IMG/VR virus record: IMGVR_UViG_3300032242_000130
Coordinates: 1 to 35,670 of that record
Origin: a virus
Direction: 5' to 3' (one strand)
Length of the DNA stretch: 35,670 nucleotides
Shown: one piece after another, positions 28,150-35,670 of the stretch
Layout of the letters: each line of letters begins with the position of its first letter
Position numbering within the stretch: the first letter of the stretch is position 1
Notes under the pieces: model-generated
What the model saw: only the letters and a program-made list of their open reading frames with translations
Told to the model about the DNA's origin: nothing
The model's database searches: none
Translations under genes and position numbers: made by a program

Positions 28150-28590
28150 ATGGCAAATCCAGGACCAGCAACCACTCTCAGCAATCACCCACAAGTGCTC
28201 GGCACAAACCAAGCTCTGCGTTTGATTGCTTCTGCTCAATCCGTTAACTTAGCCGCTGCTGGTGATACAGCAATGGTCGTTGTTGATGTGAGCAAATTTG
28301 TACCTGTAAGCGTAATCATCACCAATGGCTTGAACTCTAGCGGTGCTACCACCACTATTGCGACAGCCACTGTTGGCGTGTACACAGGTCCATCTCAGAC
28401 AGGTTCAACCGTATTGACCACCGCTGCTTTGACTAGCAACACTGGCGGTCCATACGTAACAATCTCTGCCGCTACAAACGCCGCAACTGCAATTTCTAAC
28501 CCCGCCACTATGTATGTGAACGTGGGAACAACGATTGCCGCAACCTGTGACGTATTTGTCTACGGCTATGACCTCACATTTTTACCCTAA
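28150..28590 (+). CDS. Small head/virion protein (146 aa)
   Basis: A 146-aa protein with beta-rich Thr/Ala/Asn/Val composition: 'VNLAAAGDTAMVVVDVSKFVPVSVIITNGLNSSGATTTIATATVGVYTGPSQTGSTVLTT', ending 'TIAATCDVFVYGYDLTFLP'. Proteins of this kind directly follow the coat gene in many phages and may decorate the head, but no specific family is established. AAGGAAAAA precedes the start. A strong terminator follows 18 bases after the stop, so this closes the head operon. Confidence 0.6.
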   Translation: MANPGPATTLSNHPQVLGTNQALRLIASAQSVNLAAAGDTAMVVVDVSKFVPVSVIITNGLNSSGATTTIATATVGVYTGPSQTGSTVLTTAALTSNTGGPYVTISAATNAATAISNPATMYVNVGTTIAATCDVFVYGYDLTFLP

Positions 28591-28608
28591 TCTGTGAGTA
28601 AATAAGGG

Positions 28609-28637
28609 AAAGCCACTCTCAAAAGGGGTGGCTTTTT
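28609..28637 (+). terminator. Rho-independent terminator of head operon
   Basis: An 8-bp stem AAAGCCAC / GTGGCTTT (28609-28616 and 28628-28635), followed by a T-run (TTTTT to 28637) and again TTTTT at 28641-28645. It ends the packaging/head transcript. TACAAT at 28650-28655 just after it could be the -10 of a new promoter for the fibre region, but no -35 is convincing. Confidence 0.88.
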
Positions 28638-28680
28638 CTGTTTTTAAAGTACAATCAATTCATTCTGTAAAGGAATTACC

Positions 28681-29007
28681 ATGTCTTCTACAACCGTCAC
28701 ACGTGGCAACTCGCACGAAACTTTCTATATTTCAATCAACATCACGCCCACAGCCGTTTCTGCTGCATCAACCAGCAACCAAACATTCTCTGTGCCTGGC
28801 CTGCAAACTACCGACATCATTGTTCCCCAAGGCTACATTGCTAACCAAATTAGCGGTGTGTTCATTGTTGAAGCTGATTGTTTGACTGCAAACGTCTTGA
28901 CTGTTCAATTTGGCAACTTTACTTCTGGCTCGGTTACCCCTAATGCTGGTTTGTATGAGTTCCAAATCGTGCGTCTTGAAGGTCCAGCACCAGCAACGGC
29001 AGGCTAA
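28681..29007 (+). CDS. Small virion protein (108 aa), unknown
   Basis: A 108-aa beta-rich protein: 'TVTRGNSHETFYISINITPTAVSAASTSNQTFSVPGLQTTDIIVPQGYIANQISGVFIVEADCLTANVLTVQFGNFTSG'. The pattern 'FxVPGLxxxDxVxVxxP' is widespread in small phage structural proteins near coat and fibre genes. AAAGGAATT precedes the start. It is the first gene of the fibre-region transcript. Function is not established. Confidence 0.65.
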   Translation: MSSTTVTRGNSHETFYISINITPTAVSAASTSNQTFSVPGLQTTDIIVPQGYIANQISGVFIVEADCLTANVLTVQFGNFTSGSVTPNAGLYEFQIVRLEGPAPATAG

Positions 29008-29009
29008 TC

Positions 29010-29354
29010 ATGGCAGGCTCAACCGTTCAAAGAAACGCTGGTTCAACGGTTGCGTTGTCAGTCACTAGCACGGCTCATGCGGCTGTGCTGATTGATGACT
29101 CAACCAATGACCAGATCAACTACACTGCGTTTTTGAACACAGGTTTAGCGCCTATTGCTGTGAAATGGGGAACTGCCGATCCTGGCGCACCCACGTTTCC
29201 AGTAGATGGCACAAACGGCGACTTTGTACTGCCTGCAAGCATGACAACACCGCTGATTTTGGCTACGCCTACAACACCATACTATCTGACAGCAAAAAGC
29301 AATTCTATAACTGCTGGCATTTTGTATGTGACACCAGCTGCTGATCAATCCTAA
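29010..29354 (+). CDS. Small virion protein (114 aa), unknown
   Basis: A 114-aa protein: 'TVQRNAGSTVALSVTSTAHAAVLIDDSTNDQINYTAFLNTGLAPIAVKWG', 'PVDGTNGDFVLPASMTTPLILATPTTPYYLTAKSNSITAGILYVTPAADQS'. It is a beta sandwich-like protein of the type found beside fibre genes ('V...N.G...i.vk.g......P..G..g.fvLp......'). It starts at a TAATCATG junction. Function is inferred only as structural. Confidence 0.65.
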   Translation: MAGSTVQRNAGSTVALSVTSTAHAAVLIDDSTNDQINYTAFLNTGLAPIAVKWGTADPGAPTFPVDGTNGDFVLPASMTTPLILATPTTPYYLTAKSNSITAGILYVTPAADQS

Positions 29355-29360
29355 GCAGAC

Positions 29361-32057
29361 ATGGCTGATCCCGCTATTGTTATTGACCAAAATATTTTGC
29401 CTGTACAGGCATTATTTAACATTGATAACACTTTCAACACATTTATTGGGCAGGGTCAGCCATTTATTGTTTCAGCTACTAACACGCTTGGTATTCAAGA
29501 TGTAACAAATCTTAATGCCACTTTATATCCAACATTAAGCCCTGTTAGCTCAGGCAATGTAACGGTTTTAGATGTAACTTCAACAAAGTTATCTTTTAAT
29601 CCATCTTCTGGCACATTGACAGCAACAAATTTTGCTGGCTTTTTGTCGGGAACGGCAAATTATTCCAACAACTTAAACAATGGTGTTGCTGGTAATATTG
29701 TTTATCAAAGTGGCGCAAACACAACAAGTTTTGTAAGCAATGGCTCATCAGGCCAAGTATTGACATCTGCGGGGTCTGGTACACCATATTGGTCAAATCC
29801 CGCCGCTTCTGTGGCTATTTCAGACGATACGACAACGGCAACCACCCGCTATCCGCTGTTTGCGGCGGTTACAACGGGCAATGCGTCAACTGAATATGTG
29901 TCATCCACCAAACTGCAATATGTACCATCCACGGGCGTTTTAACGGCTACTGGCTTTAGTGGATCGGGCGCAAGTTTGACTAGCTTGACCGCTGGTAATT
30001 TATCTGGGACTATTCCTAGTGCGGTATTAGGTAATTCAACGGTATATATTGGAACAACCGCAGTAGCTCTGAATCGATCATCTGCGTCTATTAGTTTGAC
30101 AGGTACAAACATTGATGGTTCAGCGGGATCAGCAAGCACGGCTACTACGGCGACAAATGCTACAAATGTTGCGGTGACTGACAATACCAGCTCAACTGCG
30201 ACTTGGTATCCATCTATTTTAAGTAATAGCACAGGTAATTTGCCTATTACTGTTAGTTCTACTAAATTACAGTTTCAGCCATCTAGCGGAGTATTGACTG
30301 CCACAGGATTTAGCGGTTCTGGTGCAAGTTTGACAGGCACGGCTACATCTTTGACCGCTGGTAAGGTGCAGTATGCGTTGACCGCAGGCACAAACATCAC
30401 GTTTAGTTCTGGCACTACCTATGATGGATCAGCGGCAATAACCATCAATGCTTCTGGTGGCGGCGGTATGGTTTACCCTAGCGCGGGAATTCCAAACTCT
30501 ACGGGATCGGCTTGGGGTATATCTTACGGAACAAGTGGCGCAAATAGCGTGGCTTTGCGAGATGCAAACCAAAATATATCCGCTAATGCGTTTTTTGCTG
30601 GCTTTACATCGGTTGCGGCATCAGGCACACAAATAACATTAACGGCAGCATCTACGCCTGTTTACTATATTACAGGTTCTGGTGGACAAGTTATTCAATT
30701 GCCAAATGCCACAACATTGCCTAAAGGTCCAATATTTTCTTTTAACAATAATCAGAGCAGTGGCGCAATAACTGTAAACAATAATTCTGGTTCTTTAATT
30801 GTTTCTGTTCCATCTGGTGGTTTTACAGTGGTTGTTTTGGTAGATAACTCGACCGCCGCAGGAACATGGGATCGTCACGATTTAACACCATCCAATGTGT
30901 CTTGGTCTACTAACACGTTTGATTACCCTGGTTCAATTACTTCTGCTACTTGGAATGGAAATGTTGTTGCCTATAATCGTGGTGGAACAGGACAATCTGC
31001 CGCTTTTGTGGCTGGTGGTATTGTTTATGGTTCAACAACATCGGCGTTAGCAGTTACTTCAATTGGTACATCTGGCCAAGTTTTAACTTCCGCAGGAGCA
31101 GGGACACCAACTTGGACAACTCCAACAACAGGCACTGTTACAAGTGTTGGTGGTACGGGCACAGTCAATGGGTTGACTTTAACAGGTACGGTTACATCAT
31201 CTGGCAATCTTACTTTAGGTGGTACGTTAGATTTATCTTCACCTCCTGCCATTGGTGGAACTTCCGCATCTACTGGCAGGTTTACAACAGTTACATCCAC
31301 AGTAGCAACGGGTACTGCACCATTTACAGTAGCATCAACAACACCAGTTACAAATCTTTCTATTGGCGGTAATGCGGCAACAGCTACTAATGTTGCTTAT
31401 AGTGGTCTAACTGGTACAGTTCCTACTTGGAATCAAAATACAACGGGGTCAGCCGCTACATTAACAACCGCTAGAGCAATATACGGCAATAACTTTGATG
31501 GTTCTGCCGCACTTACTCAAATTATTGCGTCTACCTATGGCGGTACTGGCAATGGATTTACCAAGTTTTCTGGCCCAACCACAGCAGAAAGAACTTTTAC
31601 ACTTCCAGACGCAACAGCAACTATATTAACTAGCAATGCCGCAGTTACTATTGCCCAAGGTGGTACAGGTTCAACTACATTGGCTGGTGCTTCTATTGCC
31701 ACATACACAGGCACAGAAACACTGACAAATAAACGCATTGATCCAAGAGTTACATCTGCTGCTTCTGCATCTTCTTTAACTCCAAGTATTGCAACTGCTG
31801 ATGTTTATGCTTACACGGCATTGGCGGCAGGACTTACCATTAATGCTCCAACAGGAACGCCTGTTGATGGTGACAAATTAATATTTAGATTGCTTGATAA
31901 CGGAACAGCTAGAGCATTAACTTGGGATGCCACATACACTGTAATTGGAGTTACTTTGCCAACAACAACAACCGCAAGTAAAACAACGTATGTAGGTTGT
32001 ATTTACAACGCTAATAACACCCGTTGGGATGTTATTGCAGTAGGTACACAGGCTTAA
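29361..32057 (+). CDS. Large tail fibre protein
   Basis: An 898-aa, Thr/Ser/Gly/Asn-rich fibre. The N-terminal part (about 1-80) is less repetitive. Then come three repeats of a 'STKL-x-F/Y-x-PS-x-GxLTATxFxG' block, a junction domain 'YYITGSGGQVIQLPNATTLPKGPIFSFNNNQSSGAITVNNNSG', several 'GGTG' tail-repeat segments (YGGTGNGFTKFSGPTTAERTFTLPDATATIL, IAQGGTGSTTLAGAS), and the end 'YTGTETLTNKRIDPRVTSAA...DKLIFRLLDNGTARALTWDATYTVIGVTLPTTTTASKTTYVGCIYN'. That last domain is a very common C-terminus of phage fibres. It is probably the main host-contact fibre, followed by a set of shorter fibre or adhesin genes. Confidence 0.85.
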   Translation: MADPAIVIDQNILPVQALFNIDNTFNTFIGQGQPFIVSATNTLGIQDVTNLNATLYPTLSPVSSGNVTVLDVTSTKLSFNPSSGTLTATNFAGFLSGTANYSNNLNNGVAGNIVYQSGANTTSFVSNGSSGQVLTSAGSGTPYWSNPAASVAISDDTTTATTRYPLFAAVTTGNASTEYVSSTKLQYVPSTGVLTATGFSGSGASLTSLTAGNLSGTIPSAVLGNSTVYIGTTAVALNRSSASISLTGTNIDGSAGSASTATTATNATNVAVTDNTSSTATWYPSILSNSTGNLPITVSSTKLQFQPSSGVLTATGFSGSGASLTGTATSLTAGKVQYALTAGTNITFSSGTTYDGSAAITINASGGGGMVYPSAGIPNSTGSAWGISYGTSGANSVALRDANQNISANAFFAGFTSVAASGTQITLTAASTPVYYITGSGGQVIQLPNATTLPKGPIFSFNNNQSSGAITVNNNSGSLIVSVPSGGFTVVVLVDNSTAAGTWDRHDLTPSNVSWSTNTFDYPGSITSATWNGNVVAYNRGGTGQSAAFVAGGIVYGSTTSALAVTSIGTSGQVLTSAGAGTPTWTTPTTGTVTSVGGTGTVNGLTLTGTVTSSGNLTLGGTLDLSSPPAIGGTSASTGRFTTVTSTVATGTAPFTVASTTPVTNLSIGGNAATATNVAYSGLTGTVPTWNQNTTGSAATLTTARAIYGNNFDGSAALTQIIASTYGGTGNGFTKFSGPTTAERTFTLPDATATILTSNAAVTIAQGGTGSTTLAGASIATYTGTETLTNKRIDPRVTSAASASSLTPSIATADVYAYTALAAGLTINAPTGTPVDGDKLIFRLLDNGTARALTWDATYTVIGVTLPTTTTASKTTYVGCIYNANNTRWDVIAVGTQA
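29574..30361 (+). repeat. Three repeated fibre blocks within 29361 gene
   Basis: Blocks at about 29579-29638, 29903-29997 and 30255-30361. All encode 'STKL(S/Q)(F/Y)xPSxGxLTATxF(A/S)G'. The last two also share 'SGSGASLT' and an LTAG segment. The repeat spacing is about 320-350 bases. Confidence 0.7.
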
Positions 32058-32059
32058 TC

Positions 32060-34015
32060 ATGGCAACACTATATTGGGTTGGTGGGGCAGGAACATGGGA
32101 CGGGACAACTGGCGTTACAGGTCATTGGTCTACTTCTGCTGGTGGTGCGGCTACTGCTAACGCCCCTACTTCTTCTGATGATGCTAATTTTGATCGCATA
32201 GGATTAGGAACAGGTGTTGTAGTTACGATTGCAACAGGTGCTATTTGTAACACAGTAAATTTTTCTAATTCTAGGGGTGTATTTGCTTTTGGTTCAAGTG
32301 GCAGTATTGAAGTTGCCGCAACTGCCGCTGTTACTGTTTTTACAAGTTCATCATCAAATACTTTTACAGGAACAAATCCATTAATTAATATAACAGGTGC
32401 GGCTACTGGTTTACGAACAATAGCACCAACTGCTGTTACTGAAGCAAATACAGTAAGTTTTAATATTTCTGGTGGAACTAGCGCATCTTCTATATCAATA
32501 AGCACTGGAAATATTAGAAGTTTAACTTTTAGTGGAACATTTGCAGGCACATGGAATAATGATGCCAATATTGGTATTTATGGAAATCTAACATTAAAAT
32601 CTGGTATGACTTCGGCAGATGGAACAAGAGTCAGAACTTTTTCGGCAACAAGTGGAACACAAACTATAACTTCTAATGGGATTGCTATTGGGGGGTCTGT
32701 TTATTTTAGTGGATCAGCCAGCACAACTTATCGATTATTAGACGATTTAACTTTTGGAAAAACAACACAAAGAGCATTTCAATTAACACTTGGAACACTT
32801 GATTTAAATAATAGAACATTAACTATTTTTGGAACTTTTTCTGGAAATCTTACATCAACTACAAAATCAATTGCTTTTGGCACATCAGGCGTTATTAATA
32901 TTACAGCTACTGGCACTGGCACTTATTGGGATTTTGGGATTTTAACTAATTTCACTAGAACAGGAACACCATATGTCAAATTTACAGGTACAAATACTAC
33001 TGCTTCTACAATAACAGTTTTGCATGGGACAACGTCTGGAGGAAACGAAGACAATTCAATGTCTTTTTATTTTGATTCAAGTCCTACAGTAACTCTATCT
33101 ACATCAAATTGGATTTATGATTTAGGAGTATTAAGTGGATGGAATGGAGCTGTTAATAACTCATCCACAAATAGTTATAATATATATGGTAGTTATTACG
33201 GCTATCCTAATTCATTTGGAATTTTAAATTTTGTATCAACAAAATCTACTCCAAGATATCTTCCAACATATTCTTCTTATAATGTTTTTATTAATAGTTC
33301 AGGTGCAGGAACTTATAATCTTCAAGCCAATTCATATTCTAATAATTTATATATAACAAGCGGATTATTTTCAACCAATGGATTTAATTTAACTGCTAAA
33401 ATTTTAAATTTTAATAATACAAATACAAAAACATTAACATTTAATTCTCAGGTTACTTTTATTGGTGGTTCATTTATAGGCGATTTAACAAATACAACTA
33501 TAAACATGACTGGTTCTACGTTTATAGCAAACTGTAACCCAAATACAATTACATTTGATGTGCCTAACTTAACTTACCCCAGTATTACTGCTTTTATTGA
33601 TGATAGTTTTTTTACAGTTAATTCCCTTATTTTTGGTAGTGGGGCAACAACACAGACTGTAACAAATCTTGCTATAAACAATAATGTCAATGGAAGTACT
33701 GCAACTATTGATTTTAATGTCCAATTGTTTGCTGGATCAACATTAAATGTTGGAAGCATAACTATTGCTGGAAATAATGTTGCTGGCGCTATTTATGTAG
33801 CATTAAGCTCAACAACAGCAGGAACTCAAGCTACTTTAAGTAAAACCAGTGGGACAGTAAGTGTTAGTTATGTGAAAATCAAAGACAGTATTGCCACAGG
33901 AGGCGCAACATGGCTTGCCCCAACAACCAGTGGAAACATAAATAATGGAAATAACACTGGTTGGATTTTTGGGGCTTATAGTGCAAACAATAGTAAATTT
34001 TTGGCATTTTTCTAA
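32060..34015 (+). CDS. Beta-rich adhesin/fibre-like protein (651 aa)
   Basis: A 651-aa protein from ATG 32060 (TAATCATG junction; a frame-open upstream region overlaps the previous gene and is ignored). The N-terminus 'ATLYWVGGAGTWDGTTGVTGHWSTSAGGAATANAPTSSDDANFDR', followed by 'VTIATGAICNTVNFSN', is a recurring opening in phage and bacterial adhesin-like proteins. The rest alternates short strands rich in Asn, Thr, Ser and Gly ('LTFSGTFAGTWNNDANIGIYGNLTLKSG', 'NRTLTIFGTFSGNLTSTTKSIAFGTSG'), which suggests a parallel beta-helix. Codons here are even more AT-rich than in flanking genes, hinting at separate origin. It probably binds a surface glycan, as inference. Confidence 0.72.
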   Translation: MATLYWVGGAGTWDGTTGVTGHWSTSAGGAATANAPTSSDDANFDRIGLGTGVVVTIATGAICNTVNFSNSRGVFAFGSSGSIEVAATAAVTVFTSSSSNTFTGTNPLINITGAATGLRTIAPTAVTEANTVSFNISGGTSASSISISTGNIRSLTFSGTFAGTWNNDANIGIYGNLTLKSGMTSADGTRVRTFSATSGTQTITSNGIAIGGSVYFSGSASTTYRLLDDLTFGKTTQRAFQLTLGTLDLNNRTLTIFGTFSGNLTSTTKSIAFGTSGVINITATGTGTYWDFGILTNFTRTGTPYVKFTGTNTTASTITVLHGTTSGGNEDNSMSFYFDSSPTVTLSTSNWIYDLGVLSGWNGAVNNSSTNSYNIYGSYYGYPNSFGILNFVSTKSTPRYLPTYSSYNVFINSSGAGTYNLQANSYSNNLYITSGLFSTNGFNLTAKILNFNNTNTKTLTFNSQVTFIGGSFIGDLTNTTINMTGSTFIANCNPNTITFDVPNLTYPSITAFIDDSFFTVNSLIFGSGATTQTVTNLAINNNVNGSTATIDFNVQLFAGSTLNVGSITIAGNNVAGAIYVALSSTTAGTQATLSKTSGTVSVSYVKIKDSIATGGATWLAPTTSGNINNGNNTGWIFGAYSANNSKFLAFF

Positions 34016-34025
34016 AGGATAGACA

Positions 34026-34580
34026 ATGAGTACCTTAGTCTTTCAAGCGGTTTTAGGTGGTCAGGTTAATTTTCTTGGCCCAAACACTGCTGGAACTTAC
34101 ACTTTAAATGTGCCAGCAGCATCTGGTAATTTGGCGTGGAGTTCGTCAGCTTTAACTGCGGGACAAGTTCCGTATGTTGGCACAGGCGGGGTATTGCAAA
34201 ACTCTCCTGCTTTAACTTTTGATGGCACAAACCTTACTGCTAGTGCTATGTTTGCGTCTACGGCAGATTCTTCATTCGCATCAACTGGGGCTACCCAAAT
34301 TTCTGTTGGAACAACTGTTCAACGCCCATCTGCGGCAACAGGAAAAATAAGATTTAACAGTAGTTTGTCAAAATATGAGGGTTACAACGGTGCTTCTTGG
34401 ACTTCTTTGGGTGGTGCAACAGGCGCGGGAAGTGATGCTGTGTTCTATGAAAATGGTAAAACTGTGACCGCAAGTTATACAATCACAGCGGGTAATAACG
34501 CAATGTCCACAGGTCCGATCACGGTTGCATCTGGTCAATCAGTCACTGTTCCAACGGGTTCACGTTGGGTTGTTCTGTAA
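34026..34580 (+). CDS. Tail fibre protein with conserved tip domain (184 aa)
   Basis: A 184-aa protein. The N-terminus 'MSTLVFQAVLGGQVNFLGPNTAGTYTLNVPAASGNLAW', a fibre repeat 'GQVPYVGTGGVLQNSPALTFDGTNLTA', a 'GTTVQRPSAATGKIRFNSSLSKYEGYNGASWTSLGG' block (a very common fibre-tip motif), and the C-terminus 'GSDAVFYENGKTVTASYTITAGNNAMSTGPITVASGQSVTVPTGSRWVVL', a conserved ending in phage fibres. AAAGGA lies before the start. It is one of a set of alternate fibre-like genes. Confidence 0.8.
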   Translation: MSTLVFQAVLGGQVNFLGPNTAGTYTLNVPAASGNLAWSSSALTAGQVPYVGTGGVLQNSPALTFDGTNLTASAMFASTADSSFASTGATQISVGTTVQRPSAATGKIRFNSSLSKYEGYNGASWTSLGGATGAGSDAVFYENGKTVTASYTITAGNNAMSTGPITVASGQSVTVPTGSRWVVL

Positions 34581-34589
34581 AGGAAATAT

Positions 34590-35105
34590 ATGTCATCAGT
34601 TGTTATATCAGGAGATACAAGCGGACAGGTAACACTTGCCGCCCCTGCTGTTGCGGGTACTACTACGATTACTTTGGCGGCGCAAACAGGAACATTAAAT
34701 GCGGCTGGCCCTGCGTTTAGCGCATATCCCAGTAGTAATCAATCAATTACATCAACAACTTTTACAAAAATATTGTTTCAAACAACAGACTTTAATACTG
34801 CTGGTGGGATGTATGCTTCTTCAACATTTACACCTACAGTAGCTGGTTATTATCAAGTGCAAGTTGCTATTTCCCCAAATACTTCTACGACAACAACGCA
34901 AGCCGCAATATATAAAAATGGAAGTTTATATAAACGTCAATTTAGTACCGCAACAAATGCCACTTGTGAAGTAACAGCATTAGTTTATTTAAATGGCTCA
35001 ACTGACTATATTGAAGGGTGGGGATCTTTAACTGGTACAACCCCCGCCGTTCAAGGTAGTTCTGACCAAACATTTTTCCAAGCTTGTTTAGTAAGAGGTG
35101 CTTAA
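34590..35105 (+). CDS. Fibre protein with C1q/TNF-like tip domain (171 aa)
   Basis: A 171-aa protein. The short N-terminus 'SSVVISGDTSGQVTLAAPAVAGTTTITLAAQTGTLNA' resembles that of the previous gene's fibre. The C-terminal 130 residues have the C1q jelly-roll pattern: 'GPAFSAYPSSNQSITSTTFTKILFQTTDFNTAGGMY', 'FTPTVAGYYQVQVAI', 'AAIYKNGSLYKRQF', 'VTALVYLNGSTDYIEGWGS', 'FFQACLVRGA'. Such domains form trimeric tips in phage receptor-binding proteins. Its AAAGGAAATAT ribosome region is good. It is followed by a TAATCATG junction. Confidence 0.82.
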   Translation: MSSVVISGDTSGQVTLAAPAVAGTTTITLAAQTGTLNAAGPAFSAYPSSNQSITSTTFTKILFQTTDFNTAGGMYASSTFTPTVAGYYQVQVAISPNTSTTTTQAAIYKNGSLYKRQFSTATNATCEVTALVYLNGSTDYIEGWGSLTGTTPAVQGSSDQTFFQACLVRGA

Positions 35106-35107
35106 TC

Positions 35108-35670
35108 ATGTCAATACTTGTTTTAACTTCTGACACGCTGATTGGTACGCCAGCGACAGGCAACTTTGAATACAACGGACAGTTTTATGGTACTGACAGT
35201 GCCTTATCACGGGCGCAAATGCAGAGAATTACTCTTGGTACAGCGGTTGCAAGTACATCAGGTACTTCTATTGACTTTACGTCTTTGCCAGCGTGGGTAA
35301 AACGAATAACTGTGCAATTTCAAGGTGTGTCTCTTAATTCAACAGGACATATATTAGTTCAATTAGGTACTGGTGCAACACCAACTTATACAACAAGCGG
35401 ATATTTATCGACAGCGTTGGCGGCAGTTGCAGGAGGAAATACACTTCTTTCTTCAACTGCTGGAAATATTATTTATCTTGCTTCTGCCGCAAGTTCTCTT
35501 GATGGTCATATGATAATTACCAACATTAGCGGAAATAACTGGGTTTCAAGTCATACAGCAAAATACAGCACTACTACAGTTTGTACAGGTTCTTGTGATG
35601 TTTCATTAGGTGCAGTCTTAACCGCTGTGCGTATTACTACAAGCACTGGCACAGACACCTTTGATGCTGG
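35108..35670 (+). CDS. Tail-fibre protein, N-terminal part (continues at 1-151)
   Basis: 188 codons inside the window, continuing across the circular join to a 196-aa protein. It begins 'SILVLTSDTLIGTPATGNFEYNGQFYGTDSALSRAQMQR', a short fibre stem region, then a beta-rich tip: 'SLPAWVKRITVQFQGVSLNSTGHILVQLGTGATPTYTTSGYLST', 'GHMIITNISGNNWVSSHTAKYS', 'LGAVLTAVRITTSTGTDTFDAGSINILYEG'. This tip domain is one of the commonest in phage fibre proteins. It starts at a TAATCATG junction with AGAGGTG upstream. Confidence 0.88.
   Translation, partial: MSILVLTSDTLIGTPATGNFEYNGQFYGTDSALSRAQMQRITLGTAVASTSGTSIDFTSLPAWVKRITVQFQGVSLNSTGHILVQLGTGATPTYTTSGYLSTALAAVAGGNTLLSSTAGNIIYLASAASSLDGHMIITNISGNNWVSSHTAKYSTTTVCTGSCDVSLGAVLTAVRITTSTGTDTFDA
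35548..35670. repeat. Terminal overlap, right copy (identical to 1-123)
   Basis: The same 123 bases as at the left end. Aligning 35548 with 1 restores the reading frame of the split fibre gene to a normal stop at 149-151, which shows the two window ends are contiguous in the genome. Confidence 0.95.

Noticed and set aside
32122-32568. 148-aa antisense ORF rich in Val, Pro and Ala (also 29849-30232 and 31025-31300)
   Set aside because: These are mirror images of Thr/Gly/Ser-rich fibre codons, which rarely give stops on the opposite strand. No ribosome sites and no recognisable protein features.
1-35670. Integrase, attachment site, tRNA genes or CRISPR array
   Set aside because: I looked for tyrosine and serine recombinase motifs, tRNA-like cloverleafs and regularly spaced repeats and found none. 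The tandem repeats at 16789 are adjacent 7-mers, not a CRISPR.

Overview
The window is essentially one complete tailed-phage genome. Bases 1-123 recur exactly at 35548-35670, and the gene running off the right end (from 35108) continues in frame into the left end (to 151). Closing that join gives a circular map of 35,547 bp. The head and tail-accessory genes are of the P22 type: portal, scaffold, P22-like coat, gp4-like and gp10-like tail accessory factors, and a DNA-transfer (ejection) series. That indicates a podovirus of a Gram-negative host. The base composition is AT-leaning. The combination of gene families is one I associate with uncultured freshwater phages of Betaproteobacteria, but the host is an inference. 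No integrase, DNA or RNA polymerase, tRNA or CRISPR array is visible.

Layout. 1-13411 (+) is the late region continuing across the origin of numbering. It holds the end of a tail-fibre cassette with an S74 chaperone protein, gp4/gp10-like tail accessory factors, a cupin-like protein, three DNA-transfer/ejection proteins, a tail-base/collar protein, a lysis cassette (small membrane proteins, 3-TM holin, M15 peptidase endolysin) and a metallophosphoesterase. 13434-13781 (-) is a monocistronic, very acidic protein with its own terminator. 13859-14077 (+) is a small basic protein. 14074-17442 (-) is an early, densely overlapping operon: Cro-like repressor, DUF1376 replication protein with 7-bp iteron-like repeats, C5 cytosine methyltransferase, VRR-NUC nuclease, NrdR-like zinc ribbon and a YbcO-like HNH nuclease. 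17443-17591 is a bidirectional control region with divergent promoters and an operator-like palindrome.

17592-21868 (+) holds early/recombination genes: ERF annealing protein, YqaJ exonuclease, SSB-like protein, winged helix, GroES-like co-chaperonin and many very small proteins. 21865-28590 (+) is packaging and head: small and large terminase, portal, scaffold, and a coat gene split by a 250-nt group I intron, then a small head protein and a strong terminator at 28609. 28681-35670 and 1-919 hold two small structural proteins and a modular tail-fibre/adhesin cassette of at least six proteins.

The most notable finding is a compact group I intron (26883-27132) without a homing endonuclease. 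It interrupts the major coat protein gene and its P1, P2, P3, P7, P8 and P9 pairings can be read directly. Other points of interest are a probable ATT-initiated gene, two pairs of same-strand overlapping genes, a small repressor probably translated from a leaderless mRNA, iteron-like repeats inside the replication gene, and repeated beta-rich modules inserted into both gp4-like and gp10-like proteins.
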